From Clostridiales bacterium (GTDB lineage: Bacteria; Bacillota; Clostridia; Oscillospirales; Oscillospiraceae), in the NCBI GenBank assembly GCA_003516765.1, contig DPCD01000153.1, positions 1 through 5,293 of the forward strand: a stretch of 5,293 nucleotides of DNA. Direction: 5' to 3'. Position numbers and translations under genes: made by a program. The notes beneath the pieces were generated by a model. It did not search any database. It saw only the letters and a program-made list of their open reading frames with translations, and had not been told where the DNA came from. Positions 1 to 5,293 of the stretch are shown here, one piece after another. How positions within the stretch are numbered: the stretch's first letter is position 1; every line of letters starts with the position of its first letter.

Positions 1-890
1 TCGATGTGCCCCTTCTCCAAAAGATCATTCGGGTGTTTGTCGTCGGTACAGAACATGCAGCGCTCGGCGTACTGCGGGGTGAGTAAACCCGCCAGCGCTT
101 CGAGATTGCGCGCCGCCGTGCCCTCGCGGATCATGATAAACTGCCCGCGCTTGAGCTTTTCCAGCGCGTCCTCCATCGTTGAGCATTCGTGGTCGGAGTA
201 GACGCCGGCGGCGACGTAGGTATCCAGATCCTTGCCGGTAAGCCCCGGCGCGTGACCATCGATTTTCTTATGGTGCGCCTGCGCGGCGACGATTTTGGAG
301 ACGACCTCCTTGTCGTTGTGAATGACGCCGTAGGCGTTCATCATTTCCGCCAAGCCCTGCACTCTCGGATAGTCGTAGAACGAGTCAATCGCCCGGTAGT
401 CCAGGTTCGCGCCCGACTCGTCCATCGGCGTTGCCGGAACGCACGAGGGAAGCATGAACCGCACGTCGATCGGCAGCCCTTCGGTCGCCTGAAACATGTA
501 GTCGATGCCGTCGGTGCCCATGACGTTGGTGATTTCATGGGGGTCGGTGATGACGGTCGTCGTGCCGTGCGGCAGCGTCGCGCGGACAAATTCCTTCGGA
601 CTGACAAGGCTCGATTCCAGATGGATGTGCGCGTCAATGAAGCCGGGGCAGACGATCTTGCCCGTCATGTCGTATTCGACTTCGCCTTCGTAGTCCCCAA
701 GACCTACAATCAGCCCGTTGGCGCAGGCGATGTCGCAGGTGGTCAGTTCGTTGGAAAAGACGTTGACAAACGTCGCGTTCTTCAGAACCAGATCCGCCTT
801 CTTCCGCCCGGATGCCGCCTCGATCACCTTCTGCTTTTTCAGCAGCTTTCTCTGAATCTTTCCTGCGTAGCTCTCGGTTGTGACTGCCAT
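1..890 (-). CDS. ade: Adenine deaminase, N-terminal half (cut by left window edge)
   Basis: This gene encodes a cytoplasmic amidohydrolase that converts adenine to hypoxanthine and ammonia in purine salvage. The minus strand translates without a stop for 296 residues from the ATG at 890-888 to the window edge. Visible motifs are a metal-binding HxH (H88 and H90, in GFIDAHIHLES), TDPHE at 115-119, GLAEMMN at 179-185 with the probable metal-bridging E182, HAPGL at 213-217, SDHE at 232-235 and CTDDKHP at 281-287 with the likely catalytic aspartate. This motif order matches the Ade family rather than dihydroorotase or adenosine deaminase. Family members are usually near 580-600 residues, so about half is missing, including the C-terminal domain. 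The start is supported by an AAAGGA ribosome binding site 8 nt upstream (899-904) and by a promoter about 100 nt upstream. The long open frame on the opposite strand (189-968) is a shadow. The family call is firm; the substrate is inferred from the motifs. Confidence 0.95.
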   Translation of the reverse strand, partial: MAVTTESYAGKIQRKLLKKQKVIEAASGRKKADLVLKNATFVNVFSNELTTCDIACANGLIVGLGDYEGEVEYDMTGKIVCPGFIDAHIHLESSLVSPKEFVRATLPHGTTTVITDPHEITNVMGTDGIDYMFQATEGLPIDVRFMLPSCVPATPMDESGANLDYRAIDSFYDYPRVQGLAEMMNAYGVIHNDKEVVSKIVAAQAHHKKIDGHAPGLTGKDLDTYVAAGVYSDHECSTMEDALEKLKRGQFIMIREGTAARNLEALAGLLTPQYAERCMFCTDDKHPNDLLEKGHI

Positions 891-914
891 GAAAATCATC
901 CTTTCTTTGTTTTT

Positions 915-936
915 TACGGTGCTGCATGCCGCCGTA
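915..936. repeat. Imperfect 22-bp dyad in the ade leader
   Basis: The segment starts TACGG and ends CCGTA around a central GCATGC. It pairs end to end with five outer Watson-Crick pairs, then two wobbles, one mismatch and two G-C pairs. It lies 25 bp upstream of the ade start codon, just before the ribosome binding site and inside the predicted transcript. It could be an mRNA hairpin affecting translation or a binding site for a dimeric regulator. There is no U-tract after it on the ade strand, so it is not an obvious terminator. I do not recognise it as a known riboswitch or purine operator. Confidence 0.4.
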
Positions 937-996
937 TCTGCCCGGTTGCGTTTGGCCCCGCGCATTAAGCACAGCTTCTTGCTGATATTAGCACAA

Positions 997-1025
997 ATTA
1001 TACTCCAGAACGCAAATTTTGTCCA
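997..1025 (-). promoter_or_regulatory. Sigma-A type promoter for ade
   Basis: On the minus strand, TGGACA (1025-1020) is followed after exactly 17 bp by a perfect TATAAT (1002-997). Transcription should begin near 990, giving a leader of about 100 nt before the ade ATG. The leader contains the dyad at 915-936 but no riboswitch that I recognise. An AAAAATTTTT palindrome at 1046-1055 lies between this promoter and the divergent queH promoter and may act as a bent or UP-like element. Confidence 0.75.
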
Positions 1026-1082
1026 TACTGTTTTTGCAGCCGCATAAAAATTTTTGAGATTTCACCGCTGCCGAACAAAATC

Positions 1083-1111
1083 TGTACACGCGCCCTGCCG
1101 CGTGGTATAAT
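1083..1111 (+). promoter_or_regulatory. Extended -10 promoter for queH
   Basis: TGTACA (1083-1088, 4 of 6 consensus bases) is separated by 17 bp from a perfect TATAAT (1106-1111), which is preceded by TGG, forming an extended -10 element. The start of transcription should fall near 1118, leaving a leader of only about 20 nt. That is too short to hold a preQ1 riboswitch of the kind seen before many queuosine genes. Confidence 0.75.
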
Positions 1112-1136
1112 AAACAGACGAATTGGGGGCGAACGT

Positions 1137-1682
1137 ATGAAGCTTTTGATGCACATCTGCTGCGCGCCGTGCGCAAATCTGCCGATCGACGTGCTGCGCG
1201 CAGATGGTATCGATCTGACCGGCTACTGGTACAATCCGAACATCCATCCCTTCACCGAATACCGCGCGCGCCGCAACTGCTTACAGGAATATGCGAAGAC
1301 CATCAGCCTGCCGCTTCTGGTGCGCGACGATTACGGGCTTCGTCCGTTTGTCCGGGCAGTCGCGGACGATATCGCCGGACGCTGCGTCAAGTGCTATGAG
1401 ATGCGGCTTTTTGAGGCGGCGCGCATGGCAAAGGAGGGCGGCTTCGATGCGTTTACCTCGTCGCTGTTCATCAGCCCCTACCAGCAGCATGAGCTGATGC
1501 GTGACGTCGCCTACCGCGCGGGCGAGGCATACGGCGTGCAGTTTTACTATCAGGACTTTCGCCCGCTGTTCCGCGACGGACAGACAAGGGCGCGCGAGCT
1601 GGGCTTTTATATCCAGAAATACTGCGGCTGCGTCTTCTCCGAGCAGGAGCGCTACCAGAAGCCCTCGAGAATCATCCCATAA
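1137..1682 (+). CDS. queH: Epoxyqueuosine reductase QueH
   Basis: QueH carries out the last step of queuosine synthesis, reducing epoxyqueuosine to queuosine in the wobble position of GUN-anticodon tRNAs. It is a non-homologous alternative to the cobalamin-dependent QueG. The 181-residue product has the family (formerly DUF208) signature: an N-terminal HICCAPC with C8, C9 and C12, then YNPNIHP at 32-38, RCVKCY with C83 and C86, TSSLFISPYQ at 107-116, and CGC with C163 and C165. These cysteines supply ligands for the iron-sulfur cluster and additional iron known in this family. The length is typical and the protein appears complete. The ATG lies 7 nt after a G-rich ribosome binding site (1125-1129). 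The gene is monocistronic: its own promoter is upstream, hairpins lie downstream, and no other queuosine genes are present. The host probably makes or salvages preQ1 through genes elsewhere. Confidence 0.93.
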   Translation: MKLLMHICCAPCANLPIDVLRADGIDLTGYWYNPNIHPFTEYRARRNCLQEYAKTISLPLLVRDDYGLRPFVRAVADDIAGRCVKCYEMRLFEAARMAKEGGFDAFTSSLFISPYQQHELMRDVAYRAGEAYGVQFYYQDFRPLFRDGQTRARELGFYIQKYCGCVFSEQERYQKPSRIIP

Positions 1683-1687
1683 TGCCG

Positions 1688-1717
1688 CTGTCTGAAAAGC
1701 GTCAGCTTTTTTGACAG
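1688..1717 (+). terminator. Probable intrinsic terminator of queH
   Basis: Starting 6 bp after the queH stop, a 13-bp stem with two mismatches (arms 1688-1700 and 1705-1717) closes on the loop GTCA. A run of six T residues (1707-1712) sits in its 3' arm. The shorter internal stem AAAAGC/GCTTTT, ending in the T run, resembles an intrinsic terminator for the plus strand. The same segment read on the minus strand also ends in a short T run and could serve bioY. Confidence 0.55.
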
Positions 1718-1718
1718 A

Positions 1719-1753
1719 CCAAGGGCGCGCCGCAATTTGCGGCGCGCCCTTGG
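1719..1753. terminator. Perfect 15-bp GC-rich hairpin between convergent genes
   Basis: Arms 1719-1733 and 1739-1753 are perfect reverse complements around the 5-nt loop AATTT. Each arm contains the self-palindromic octamer GGCGCGCC. The hairpin lies one base after the preceding hairpin, in the 117-bp gap between the stops of queH and bioY, which fits a bidirectional transcription barrier or 3'-end stabiliser. Neither strand has a clear T-tract directly after it, so its role as an intrinsic terminator is inferred. Confidence 0.6.
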
Positions 1754-1799
1754 TGCAGGATTGACTTTTCCCGCAAAATATGGCAACATGAAATGAAGC

Positions 1800-2357
1800 T
1801 TATGCCTTCTTCTGCGGCAGCGCGAACATCGAGGGCATCCGGCGCGTCACGGCGACGCACAGAAGGCTTCCCACCGTAATTTTCAGCAGGTCTCCCGGCA
1901 GATAGATGAGCATGCCTTTGTAAAGCACCTGCCAGAAGGTCAGCCCTTTTCCGAGGTAGCCGTTCGCAATCAGCGCCATATATGGAACGCCGATGGCATA
2001 CAGAACGGCAAGACCTGCGAGCATCGAAAGCGCCGTGCGCCAGAAGGTAAGCGGGCGTTTGGCGAGCTTGCCGATCACGAACGCGCACGGAATCAGCCCC
2101 AGCAGAAAGCCGAACGTCGGCTGGAAAATATACGAAAAGCCGCCGCCGAGCGCAAAAATCGGCACGCCGACGAGCCCGATGAGCACATACACCGCCTGCG
2201 ACAGCGCGCCATAGCCCGCGCCGAGCAGCACACCTGCCATTGCCGTAAAGAGAAACTGCAGCGAGATGGCAGCAAGGGCAAACGGGATTTTGAAAAATGC
2301 GCCGACTGCCGTCAGCGCGGCAAACAGCGCGCAGAGAATCATGGTCCGGGTTTTCAT
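1800..2357 (-). CDS. bioY: BioY, biotin-binding S-component of an ECF transporter
   Basis: BioY is the membrane subunit that captures biotin and works with an energy-coupling module (EcfT plus two ATPases). The 185-residue product is almost wholly hydrophobic, with about six predicted membrane segments, roughly 5-22, 36-52, 54-70, 80-97, 108-126 and 148-170. The family signature is at 64-87: GVPIFALGGG followed by FSYIFQPTFGFLLG. A second conserved stretch, YLPGDLLKI, is at 152-160. The length is typical of the family. The ATG lies 4 nt after a perfect AGGAGG. No ATPase or EcfT gene adjoins it, so it probably shares an energy module encoded elsewhere (a group II ECF system). It is divergent from birA with a BirA-type operator between them, which supports biotin as the substrate and predicts repression when biotin is abundant. 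No biotin synthesis genes are visible here. Confidence 0.95.
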   Translation of the reverse strand: MKTRTMILCALFAALTAVGAFFKIPFALAAISLQFLFTAMAGVLLGAGYGALSQAVYVLIGLVGVPIFALGGGFSYIFQPTFGFLLGLIPCAFVIGKLAKRPLTFWRTALSMLAGLAVLYAIGVPYMALIANGYLGKGLTFWQVLYKGMLIYLPGDLLKITVGSLLCVAVTRRMPSMFALPQKKA

Positions 2358-2369
2358 AGTTCCTCCTGT

Positions 2370-2406
2370 ATTGTAAACTTGATTTTTTGTGTTTTTAGTT
2401 TACAAT
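2370..2406. promoter_or_regulatory. BirA operator shared by bioY and birA
   Basis: ATTGTAAACT (2370-2379) and AGTTTACAAT (2397-2406) form a perfect 10-bp inverted repeat separated by 17 bp of T-rich DNA. The arms closely match the known BirA operator arms TTGTAAACC and GGTTTACAA, which are separated by 16 bp in the E. coli bio operator. The site lies between a biotin transporter gene and a birA gene that has its own DNA-binding domain. It covers the predicted bioY transcription start and the -10 region of the predicted birA promoter. Binding of BirA-biotinyl-AMP should therefore repress both genes. Confidence 0.88.
2379..2406 (+). promoter_or_regulatory. Probable birA promoter inside the operator
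   Basis: TTGATT (2379-2384) and TACAAT (2401-2406) are spaced by 16 bp. The -10 hexamer lies in the right arm of the BirA operator and the -35 begins at the end of the left arm. Transcription would start near 2413, about 37 nt before the birA ATG. The -35 is weak, so expression may be low, as expected for a self-limiting ligase and repressor. Confidence 0.5.
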
Positions 2407-2410
2407 CAAA

Positions 2411-2439
2411 AGTATAGCAGATTCTTCCCCAAATGACAA
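2411..2439 (-). promoter_or_regulatory. Sigma-A type promoter for bioY
   Basis: On the minus strand, TTGTCA (2439-2434) and TATACT (2416-2411) are separated by exactly 17 bp. Transcription should start near 2404, inside the right arm of the BirA operator. That places the bound repressor over the start site. The leader to the bioY ATG is about 47 nt and includes the left operator arm and the ribosome binding site. Confidence 0.75.
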
Positions 2440-2449
2440 GGAGTTTTTT

Positions 2450-3421
2450 ATGACGAAAGAGGATGTTCTGGCGCTGCTGGAAAAAAGCGACGCGCCGGTT
2501 TCGGGCGAGCAGATGTGCCGTGCGCTCGGCATGACGCGCGCGGGCGTCTGGAAGGCGATCGAAGCGCTGCGCGCGGACGGCTTCGACATCGAAGCTGCGC
2601 CCCGCAGAGGCTACCGGCTCTGTGCAAAGCCCTTGCAAAAGCAGGCGCTCGAACGGCTGCTGGACGGGAGATTCCCGGCGGACCGGCTCATTGTCCTGCC
2701 GGAGGTCGACTCGACCAATACCTATCTCAAACAGCTTGCATCAAACGGCGCGCCGGATGAAACCGCGGTCCTTTCCATCCGCCAGACTGCCGGACGCGGG
2801 CGGCGCGGCAGAAGCTTTCTGTCCGAGCCCGGCGGGCTTTATCTGAGCTATCTGATCCGTCCGCATGAGTCTGCGCAGGAGCTTCTGCATCTGACAGCGC
2901 TGGCAGGGCTTTGCGTGTGCAATGCCGTCTCGCAGGTAACGGGCATGCAGCCTTCCATCAAGTGGCCGAACGACCCGGTGCTGAACGGCAAAAAGCTCTG
3001 CGGCATTCTGACCGAACTTTCCGTGTCGTTAGAGACGCAGGAGCCGGAATATGTCGTCATCGGCATCGGCATCAACTGCAATCAGACGCAGTTTCCGCAG
3101 GAGCTCGATATGGCAACGTCGCTTCGCATCGAAGCCGGGCATCCGGCAGACGTGAACGCCATCGCCGCGGCGCTGCTTCTGGAGCTTTCGCGGATGCGGC
3201 GGGAGTTTTTGAGCAGGAAGTCAGACTGGATTGCCGCATTCTCGCGAAACTGCCTGACCGTCGGCAAGGACATCCAGATTCTGCGCGCAGGCACGGTCCG
3301 GCAGGCAAAAGCAACCGGCATCGGTCCGGATGCGGAGCTTCTGGTGGAGTACCCGGACGGCACAAGCGGCAGCGTCTCTTCCGGCGAGGTGTCGGTGCGG
3401 GGGCTTTACGGGTATGTTTAA
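2450..3421 (+). CDS. birA: Bifunctional biotin-protein ligase and biotin repressor BirA
   Basis: BirA activates biotin with ATP to biotinyl-5'-AMP and transfers it to the acceptor lysine of biotin carboxyl carrier domains. Members with an N-terminal helix-turn-helix also repress biotin genes. The 323-residue product has a winged helix at about 1-60, with VSGEQMCRALGMTRAGVWKAI across 17-37 and the wing RRGYRL at 52-57. The catalytic domain includes EVDSTN at 85-90, the biotinyl-AMP loop GRGRRGR at 115-121, KWPND at 171-175, K182 within KKLCGILTE and GIGIN at 205-209. A C-terminal SH3-like domain runs from about 270 to 318. The length is that of class II ligases. AAGGAG (2438-2443) lies 6 nt before the ATG. 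The divergent bioY and the intervening operator support the repressor role. One oddity is proline at 176, directly after KWPND, where isoleucine, leucine or valine is usual. Nitroreductase and dsdA genes follow on the same strand. Confidence 0.96.
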   Translation: MTKEDVLALLEKSDAPVSGEQMCRALGMTRAGVWKAIEALRADGFDIEAAPRRGYRLCAKPLQKQALERLLDGRFPADRLIVLPEVDSTNTYLKQLASNGAPDETAVLSIRQTAGRGRRGRSFLSEPGGLYLSYLIRPHESAQELLHLTALAGLCVCNAVSQVTGMQPSIKWPNDPVLNGKKLCGILTELSVSLETQEPEYVVIGIGINCNQTQFPQELDMATSLRIEAGHPADVNAIAAALLLELSRMRREFLSRKSDWIAAFSRNCLTVGKDIQILRAGTVRQAKATGIGPDAELLVEYPDGTSGSVSSGEVSVRGLYGYV

Positions 3422-3422
3422 T

Positions 3423-3448
3423 TGCCAAAGGGCATTTGCTTTTTGGCA
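3423..3448 (+). other. Hairpin just after birA
   Basis: TGCCAAA (3423-3429) pairs with TTTGGCA (3442-3448), and the stem can extend inward through two G-T wobbles and two G-C pairs to the loop ATTT, for about 11 pairs. It starts 2 bases after the birA stop. There is no T-tract after the stem, only a T run inside the 3' arm, so it is a weak terminator at best. It could instead be a partial terminator or a processing site between birA and the nitroreductase gene, where I see no convincing separate promoter. Confidence 0.45.
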
Positions 3449-3463
3449 CACGGAATTTTCTGA

Positions 3464-3469
3464 AAGGAG
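3464..3469 (+). promoter_or_regulatory. Ribosome binding site that sets the nitroreductase start
   Basis: AAGGAG lies 7 nt before the ATG at 3477. It selects this start over an in-frame ATG at 3330, which would begin inside birA and add 49 residues unrelated to the flavoprotein fold. Confidence 0.85.
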
Positions 3470-3476
3470 TTTTTCC

Positions 3477-4001
3477 ATGACAAACGAGGTTTTACAGGCA
3501 ATCGAAGCGCGCAGAAGCTGCCGCAGCTATGAAGAAAGACAGATCTTGCCCGAGGAGCTCAGCGCCGTCACGCGCGCGGGCACCTGGGCGCCCACCGGCA
3601 TGGGCAGACAGGCGGTAAAGATCGTCGTCGTGCAGGGCAAGGATACGGTTGCGAAGCTTGAGCGCATGAACGCTGCCGTCCTCGGCGACCCCGACGCACA
3701 TCCGTTCTACGGCGCGCCGACGGTGCTGGTCGTCTTTGCTGACTCGACCGTTCCCACGCATGTCCCCGATGGCTCGCTGGTTCTCGGGACGATGCTGCTT
3801 GCCGCTTCTTCCATTGGGCTCGGCTCGTGCTGGATCAACCGCGCGAAAGAGGCATTTGAAACCAAGGAAGGCAAGGCGCTGAAAGCCGCGTGGGGAATCG
3901 AAGAAACCTACGTCGGCATCGGCAACTGCATCCTCGGCTACGTCAAGGGAGAGCTTCCCGCGCCTGCGCCGCGCAAGGCAGACTATATCGTCACGGTCTG
4001 A
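3477..4001 (+). CDS. Nitroreductase-family FMN oxidoreductase, substrate unknown
   Basis: The 174-residue product belongs to the small nitroreductase-like flavoprotein family, which binds FMN as a dimer and uses NAD(P)H to reduce varied substrates. Evidence is the N-terminal FMN-phosphate motif RRSCRSY at 12-18, AGTWAPTGMGRQ at 34-45, PTVLVVFAD at 81-89, an LGTMLLAASSIGLGSCWI helix region at 103-120 and the C-terminal GIGNCILGY at 147-155, which corresponds to the family's usual glycine-rich segment. The length is at the short end of the family. Position 43 is glycine where asparagine is common in the GxNRQ motif. The gene starts 55 bp after birA and ends 29 bp before dsdA on the same strand, so co-transcription is plausible. 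Neither neighbour reveals its substrate, and true nitro-reduction should not be assumed. The family assignment is firm; the function is open. Confidence 0.9.
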   Translation: MTNEVLQAIEARRSCRSYEERQILPEELSAVTRAGTWAPTGMGRQAVKIVVVQGKDTVAKLERMNAAVLGDPDAHPFYGAPTVLVVFADSTVPTHVPDGSLVLGTMLLAASSIGLGSCWINRAKEAFETKEGKALKAAWGIEETYVGIGNCILGYVKGELPAPAPRKADYIVTV

Positions 4002-4030
4002 CCCTTCCAACATCACACAGGAGGTACATC

Positions 4031-5293
4031 ATGAGCTACGAACAAGCGGCATTTTGCGGCGCCATCGGGCGCGGCGAGGAAATCTTCTGGGTAAATCCGG
4101 AGAAAAAGCCCTATCGCGAGGTCGAAGCGTCGCTTCCCTTCTCTGCGGCGCAGATCGAGGACGCGGAGGCAAGACTTGCGCGTTTTGCGCCGTTTCTGGA
4201 GCTGAAATTCCCCGAGACCATCAAAACGCACGGTCTGATCGAGTCTCCGCTGCGCGAAATTCCGGGCATGCACGAGTGGCTCTGCGAGCCGTGCCCGGAA
4301 GCGCCGGCAGGCAAGCTCCTTCTCAAGATGGACAGCCATCTGGCGGCGGCAGGCTCCGTCAAGGCGCGCGGCGGCATTTATGAAATTCTGCACCACGCGG
4401 AAACACTCGCGCTGGAGCATGGGATGCTACAGCCCGGCGAGTCCTACGCCCGCTTTGCGGACCCCGATTTCCGGGCATTTTTCGGAAAATACTCGCTGCA
4501 TGTCGGCTCGACCGGCAATCTGGGGCTCAGTGTCGGCGTGATTGGCGCGGCGCTCGGCTTTCAGACCTGCGTCCACATGTCTGCCGACGCCAAGCAGTGG
4601 AAAAAGGATCTGCTGCGCAGCCGGGGCGTGGAGGTACGCGAATACGCCTCCGACTACTCCGCGGCAGTCGCGGCAGGGCGCAAGTTGGCGTCCGAGGACG
4701 CGCGCGCCTATTTTGTCGACGACGAGCAGTCGCAGGACCTGTTTCTGGGATACGCGGTCGCGGCAAAGCGGCTGCAGAAGCAGTTAGAAGCAATGCAAAT
4801 TCCGGTAGACGATGCGCGCCCGCTGGTCGTGTATCTGCCCTGCGGCGTCGGCGGCGCGCCGGGCGGCATCTGCTACGGACTGAAAAAGCTCTACGGCGAC
4901 AATGTGATCTGCTGCTACGTCGAGCCGACGGAAGCGCCCTGCATGCTTCTGGGGCTCGGCACGGGCAGAATGGAGAATATCTGCTGCGCGGACGTTGGCT
5001 TGAGCGGCAAAACAGCTGCAGACGGTCTGGCAGTCGGCAGACCGTCCGGGCTTGTGGCGCGGGCAACGCGTGAGCTTGTCTCCTGCGAAGCGACCGTGCG
5101 CGACCGCGCGCTGTTCCGGTACCAGAAAAAGCTCTGGGAGACAGAGAATATTTTCATCGAGCCGTCTGCCTGCGCAGGTTTCCACAGCTATGTCCAGCTG
5201 GCGCGTGCGTGTGCGGCAGGTCTCGCGCCCGAGACGCTGCACCCGGCGCTGCGCAATGCAGCGCACATCGTCTGGGCGACCGGCGGCAGCCTC
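4031..5293 (+). CDS. dsdA: D-serine ammonia-lyase (D-serine dehydratase), C-terminus cut by window edge
   Basis: DsdA is a cytoplasmic PLP enzyme that converts D-serine to pyruvate and ammonia, detoxifying D-serine and allowing its use as a carbon and nitrogen source. The window encodes 421 residues. Key features are LLLKMDSHL at 97-104, the PLP lysine K111 in GSVKARGGIYE, STGNLGLS at 160-167 contacting the cofactor, VHMSADAKQWKKD at 181-193, EYASDYS at 204-210, the glycine-rich phosphate-binding loop PCGVGGAPGG at 270-279, EPTEAPCMLLGL at 298-309 and TAADGLAVGRPSG at 328-340. It ends in IVWATGGSL, about 20 residues before the C-terminus expected from the 442-residue E. coli enzyme. Compared with the usual DsdA motifs, the PIS before GSIKARGG is AAA here, and the third glycine of CGVGGGPGG is alanine. 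AGGAGGT (4019-4025) precedes the ATG. No dsdC regulator or dsdX transporter is visible, and the gene probably belongs to the run starting at birA. Confidence 0.94.
   Translation, partial: MSYEQAAFCGAIGRGEEIFWVNPEKKPYREVEASLPFSAAQIEDAEARLARFAPFLELKFPETIKTHGLIESPLREIPGMHEWLCEPCPEAPAGKLLLKMDSHLAAAGSVKARGGIYEILHHAETLALEHGMLQPGESYARFADPDFRAFFGKYSLHVGSTGNLGLSVGVIGAALGFQTCVHMSADAKQWKKDLLRSRGVEVREYASDYSAAVAAGRKLASEDARAYFVDDEQSQDLFLGYAVAAKRLQKQLEAMQIPVDDARPLVVYLPCGVGGAPGGICYGLKKLYGDNVICCYVEPTEAPCMLLGLGTGRMENICCADVGLSGKTAADGLAVGRPSGLVARATRELVSCEATVRDRALFRYQKKLWETENIFIEPSACAGFHSYVQLARACAAGLAPETLHPALRNAAHIVWATGGSL

Noticed and set aside
189..968. A 259-codon open frame on the plus strand
   Set aside because: It is antisense to ade, whose minus-strand translation shows all amidohydrolase motifs in order. 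The plus-strand product has no recognisable family and is a GC-driven shadow.
1046..1055. The AAAAATTTTT palindrome as a terminator or operator
   Set aside because: It has no GC stem and no known regulator match; it is better read as AT-rich promoter-region DNA between the divergent ade and queH promoters.
1083..1136. Possible preQ1 riboswitch before queH
   Set aside because: The predicted leader is only about 20 nt and contains no pseudoknot-forming C-rich and A-rich segments typical of preQ1 aptamers.
3330..3476. A 49-codon N-terminal extension of the nitroreductase gene
   Set aside because: It would overlap the end of birA and has no family similarity. A proper ribosome binding site precedes the ATG at 3477, and the flavoprotein motif RRSCRSY then falls at the expected N-terminal place.
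4527..5266. Long minus-strand open frames opposite dsdA (4527-5066 and 4784-5266)
   Set aside because: They are rich in Arg and Ala, as expected of GC-rich antisense frames, and lie opposite a well-supported DsdA reading frame.
1..5293. A novel defence, mobile or CRISPR-like system
   Set aside because: All sizeable coding regions belong to recognised families (metabolic, transport, tRNA-modification and regulatory genes, plus one nitroreductase of unknown substrate). I found no transposase, integrase, direct-repeat array, tRNA attachment site or unknown multi-gene cassette.

Overview
The window looks like ordinary chromosomal DNA from a fairly GC-rich Firmicute, most likely a gut-type Clostridia lineage such as Oscillospirales. 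This is inferred from strong AGGAGG-like ribosome binding sites, sigma-A-type promoters in AT-rich gaps, the protein sequence flavour and the gene set. The species cannot be named from the sequence alone.

Layout, left to right. (1) Positions 1-890, minus strand: the N-terminal half of an adenine deaminase (ade), running off the left edge. (2) 891-1136: a divergent intergenic region with one good promoter facing each way. (3) 1137-1682, plus strand: queH, epoxyqueuosine reductase of tRNA queuosine synthesis. (4) 1683-1799: a convergent gap with two stacked hairpins. (5) 1800-2357, minus strand: bioY, the biotin-binding subunit of an ECF vitamin transporter. (6) 2358-2449: a compact divergent control region with a perfect 10-bp inverted repeat of BirA-operator type, overlapped by promoters for both flanking genes. 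(7) 2450-3421, plus strand: birA, a bifunctional biotin-protein ligase and repressor with an N-terminal winged helix. (8) 3477-4001, plus strand: a small nitroreductase-family flavoprotein. (9) 4031-5293, plus strand: dsdA, D-serine ammonia-lyase, cut by the right edge about 20 residues short of its expected end.

The clearest functional unit is the bioY/birA pair. BirA attaches biotin to carboxylases. When biotin is plentiful, the BirA-biotinyl-AMP complex is expected to bind the shared operator, shutting down biotin uptake and probably birA itself. The nitroreductase and dsdA genes follow birA in the same direction with gaps of 55 and 29 bp, so they may be co-transcribed, although no functional link to biotin is evident. 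ade and queH share only their intergenic region.

I see no mobile element, CRISPR array, tRNA, rRNA or unknown system here. The second-look items concern regulation (the BirA operator geometry, the ade leader dyad, the convergent hairpins) and unusual residues in conserved motifs of DsdA, BirA and the nitroreductase.
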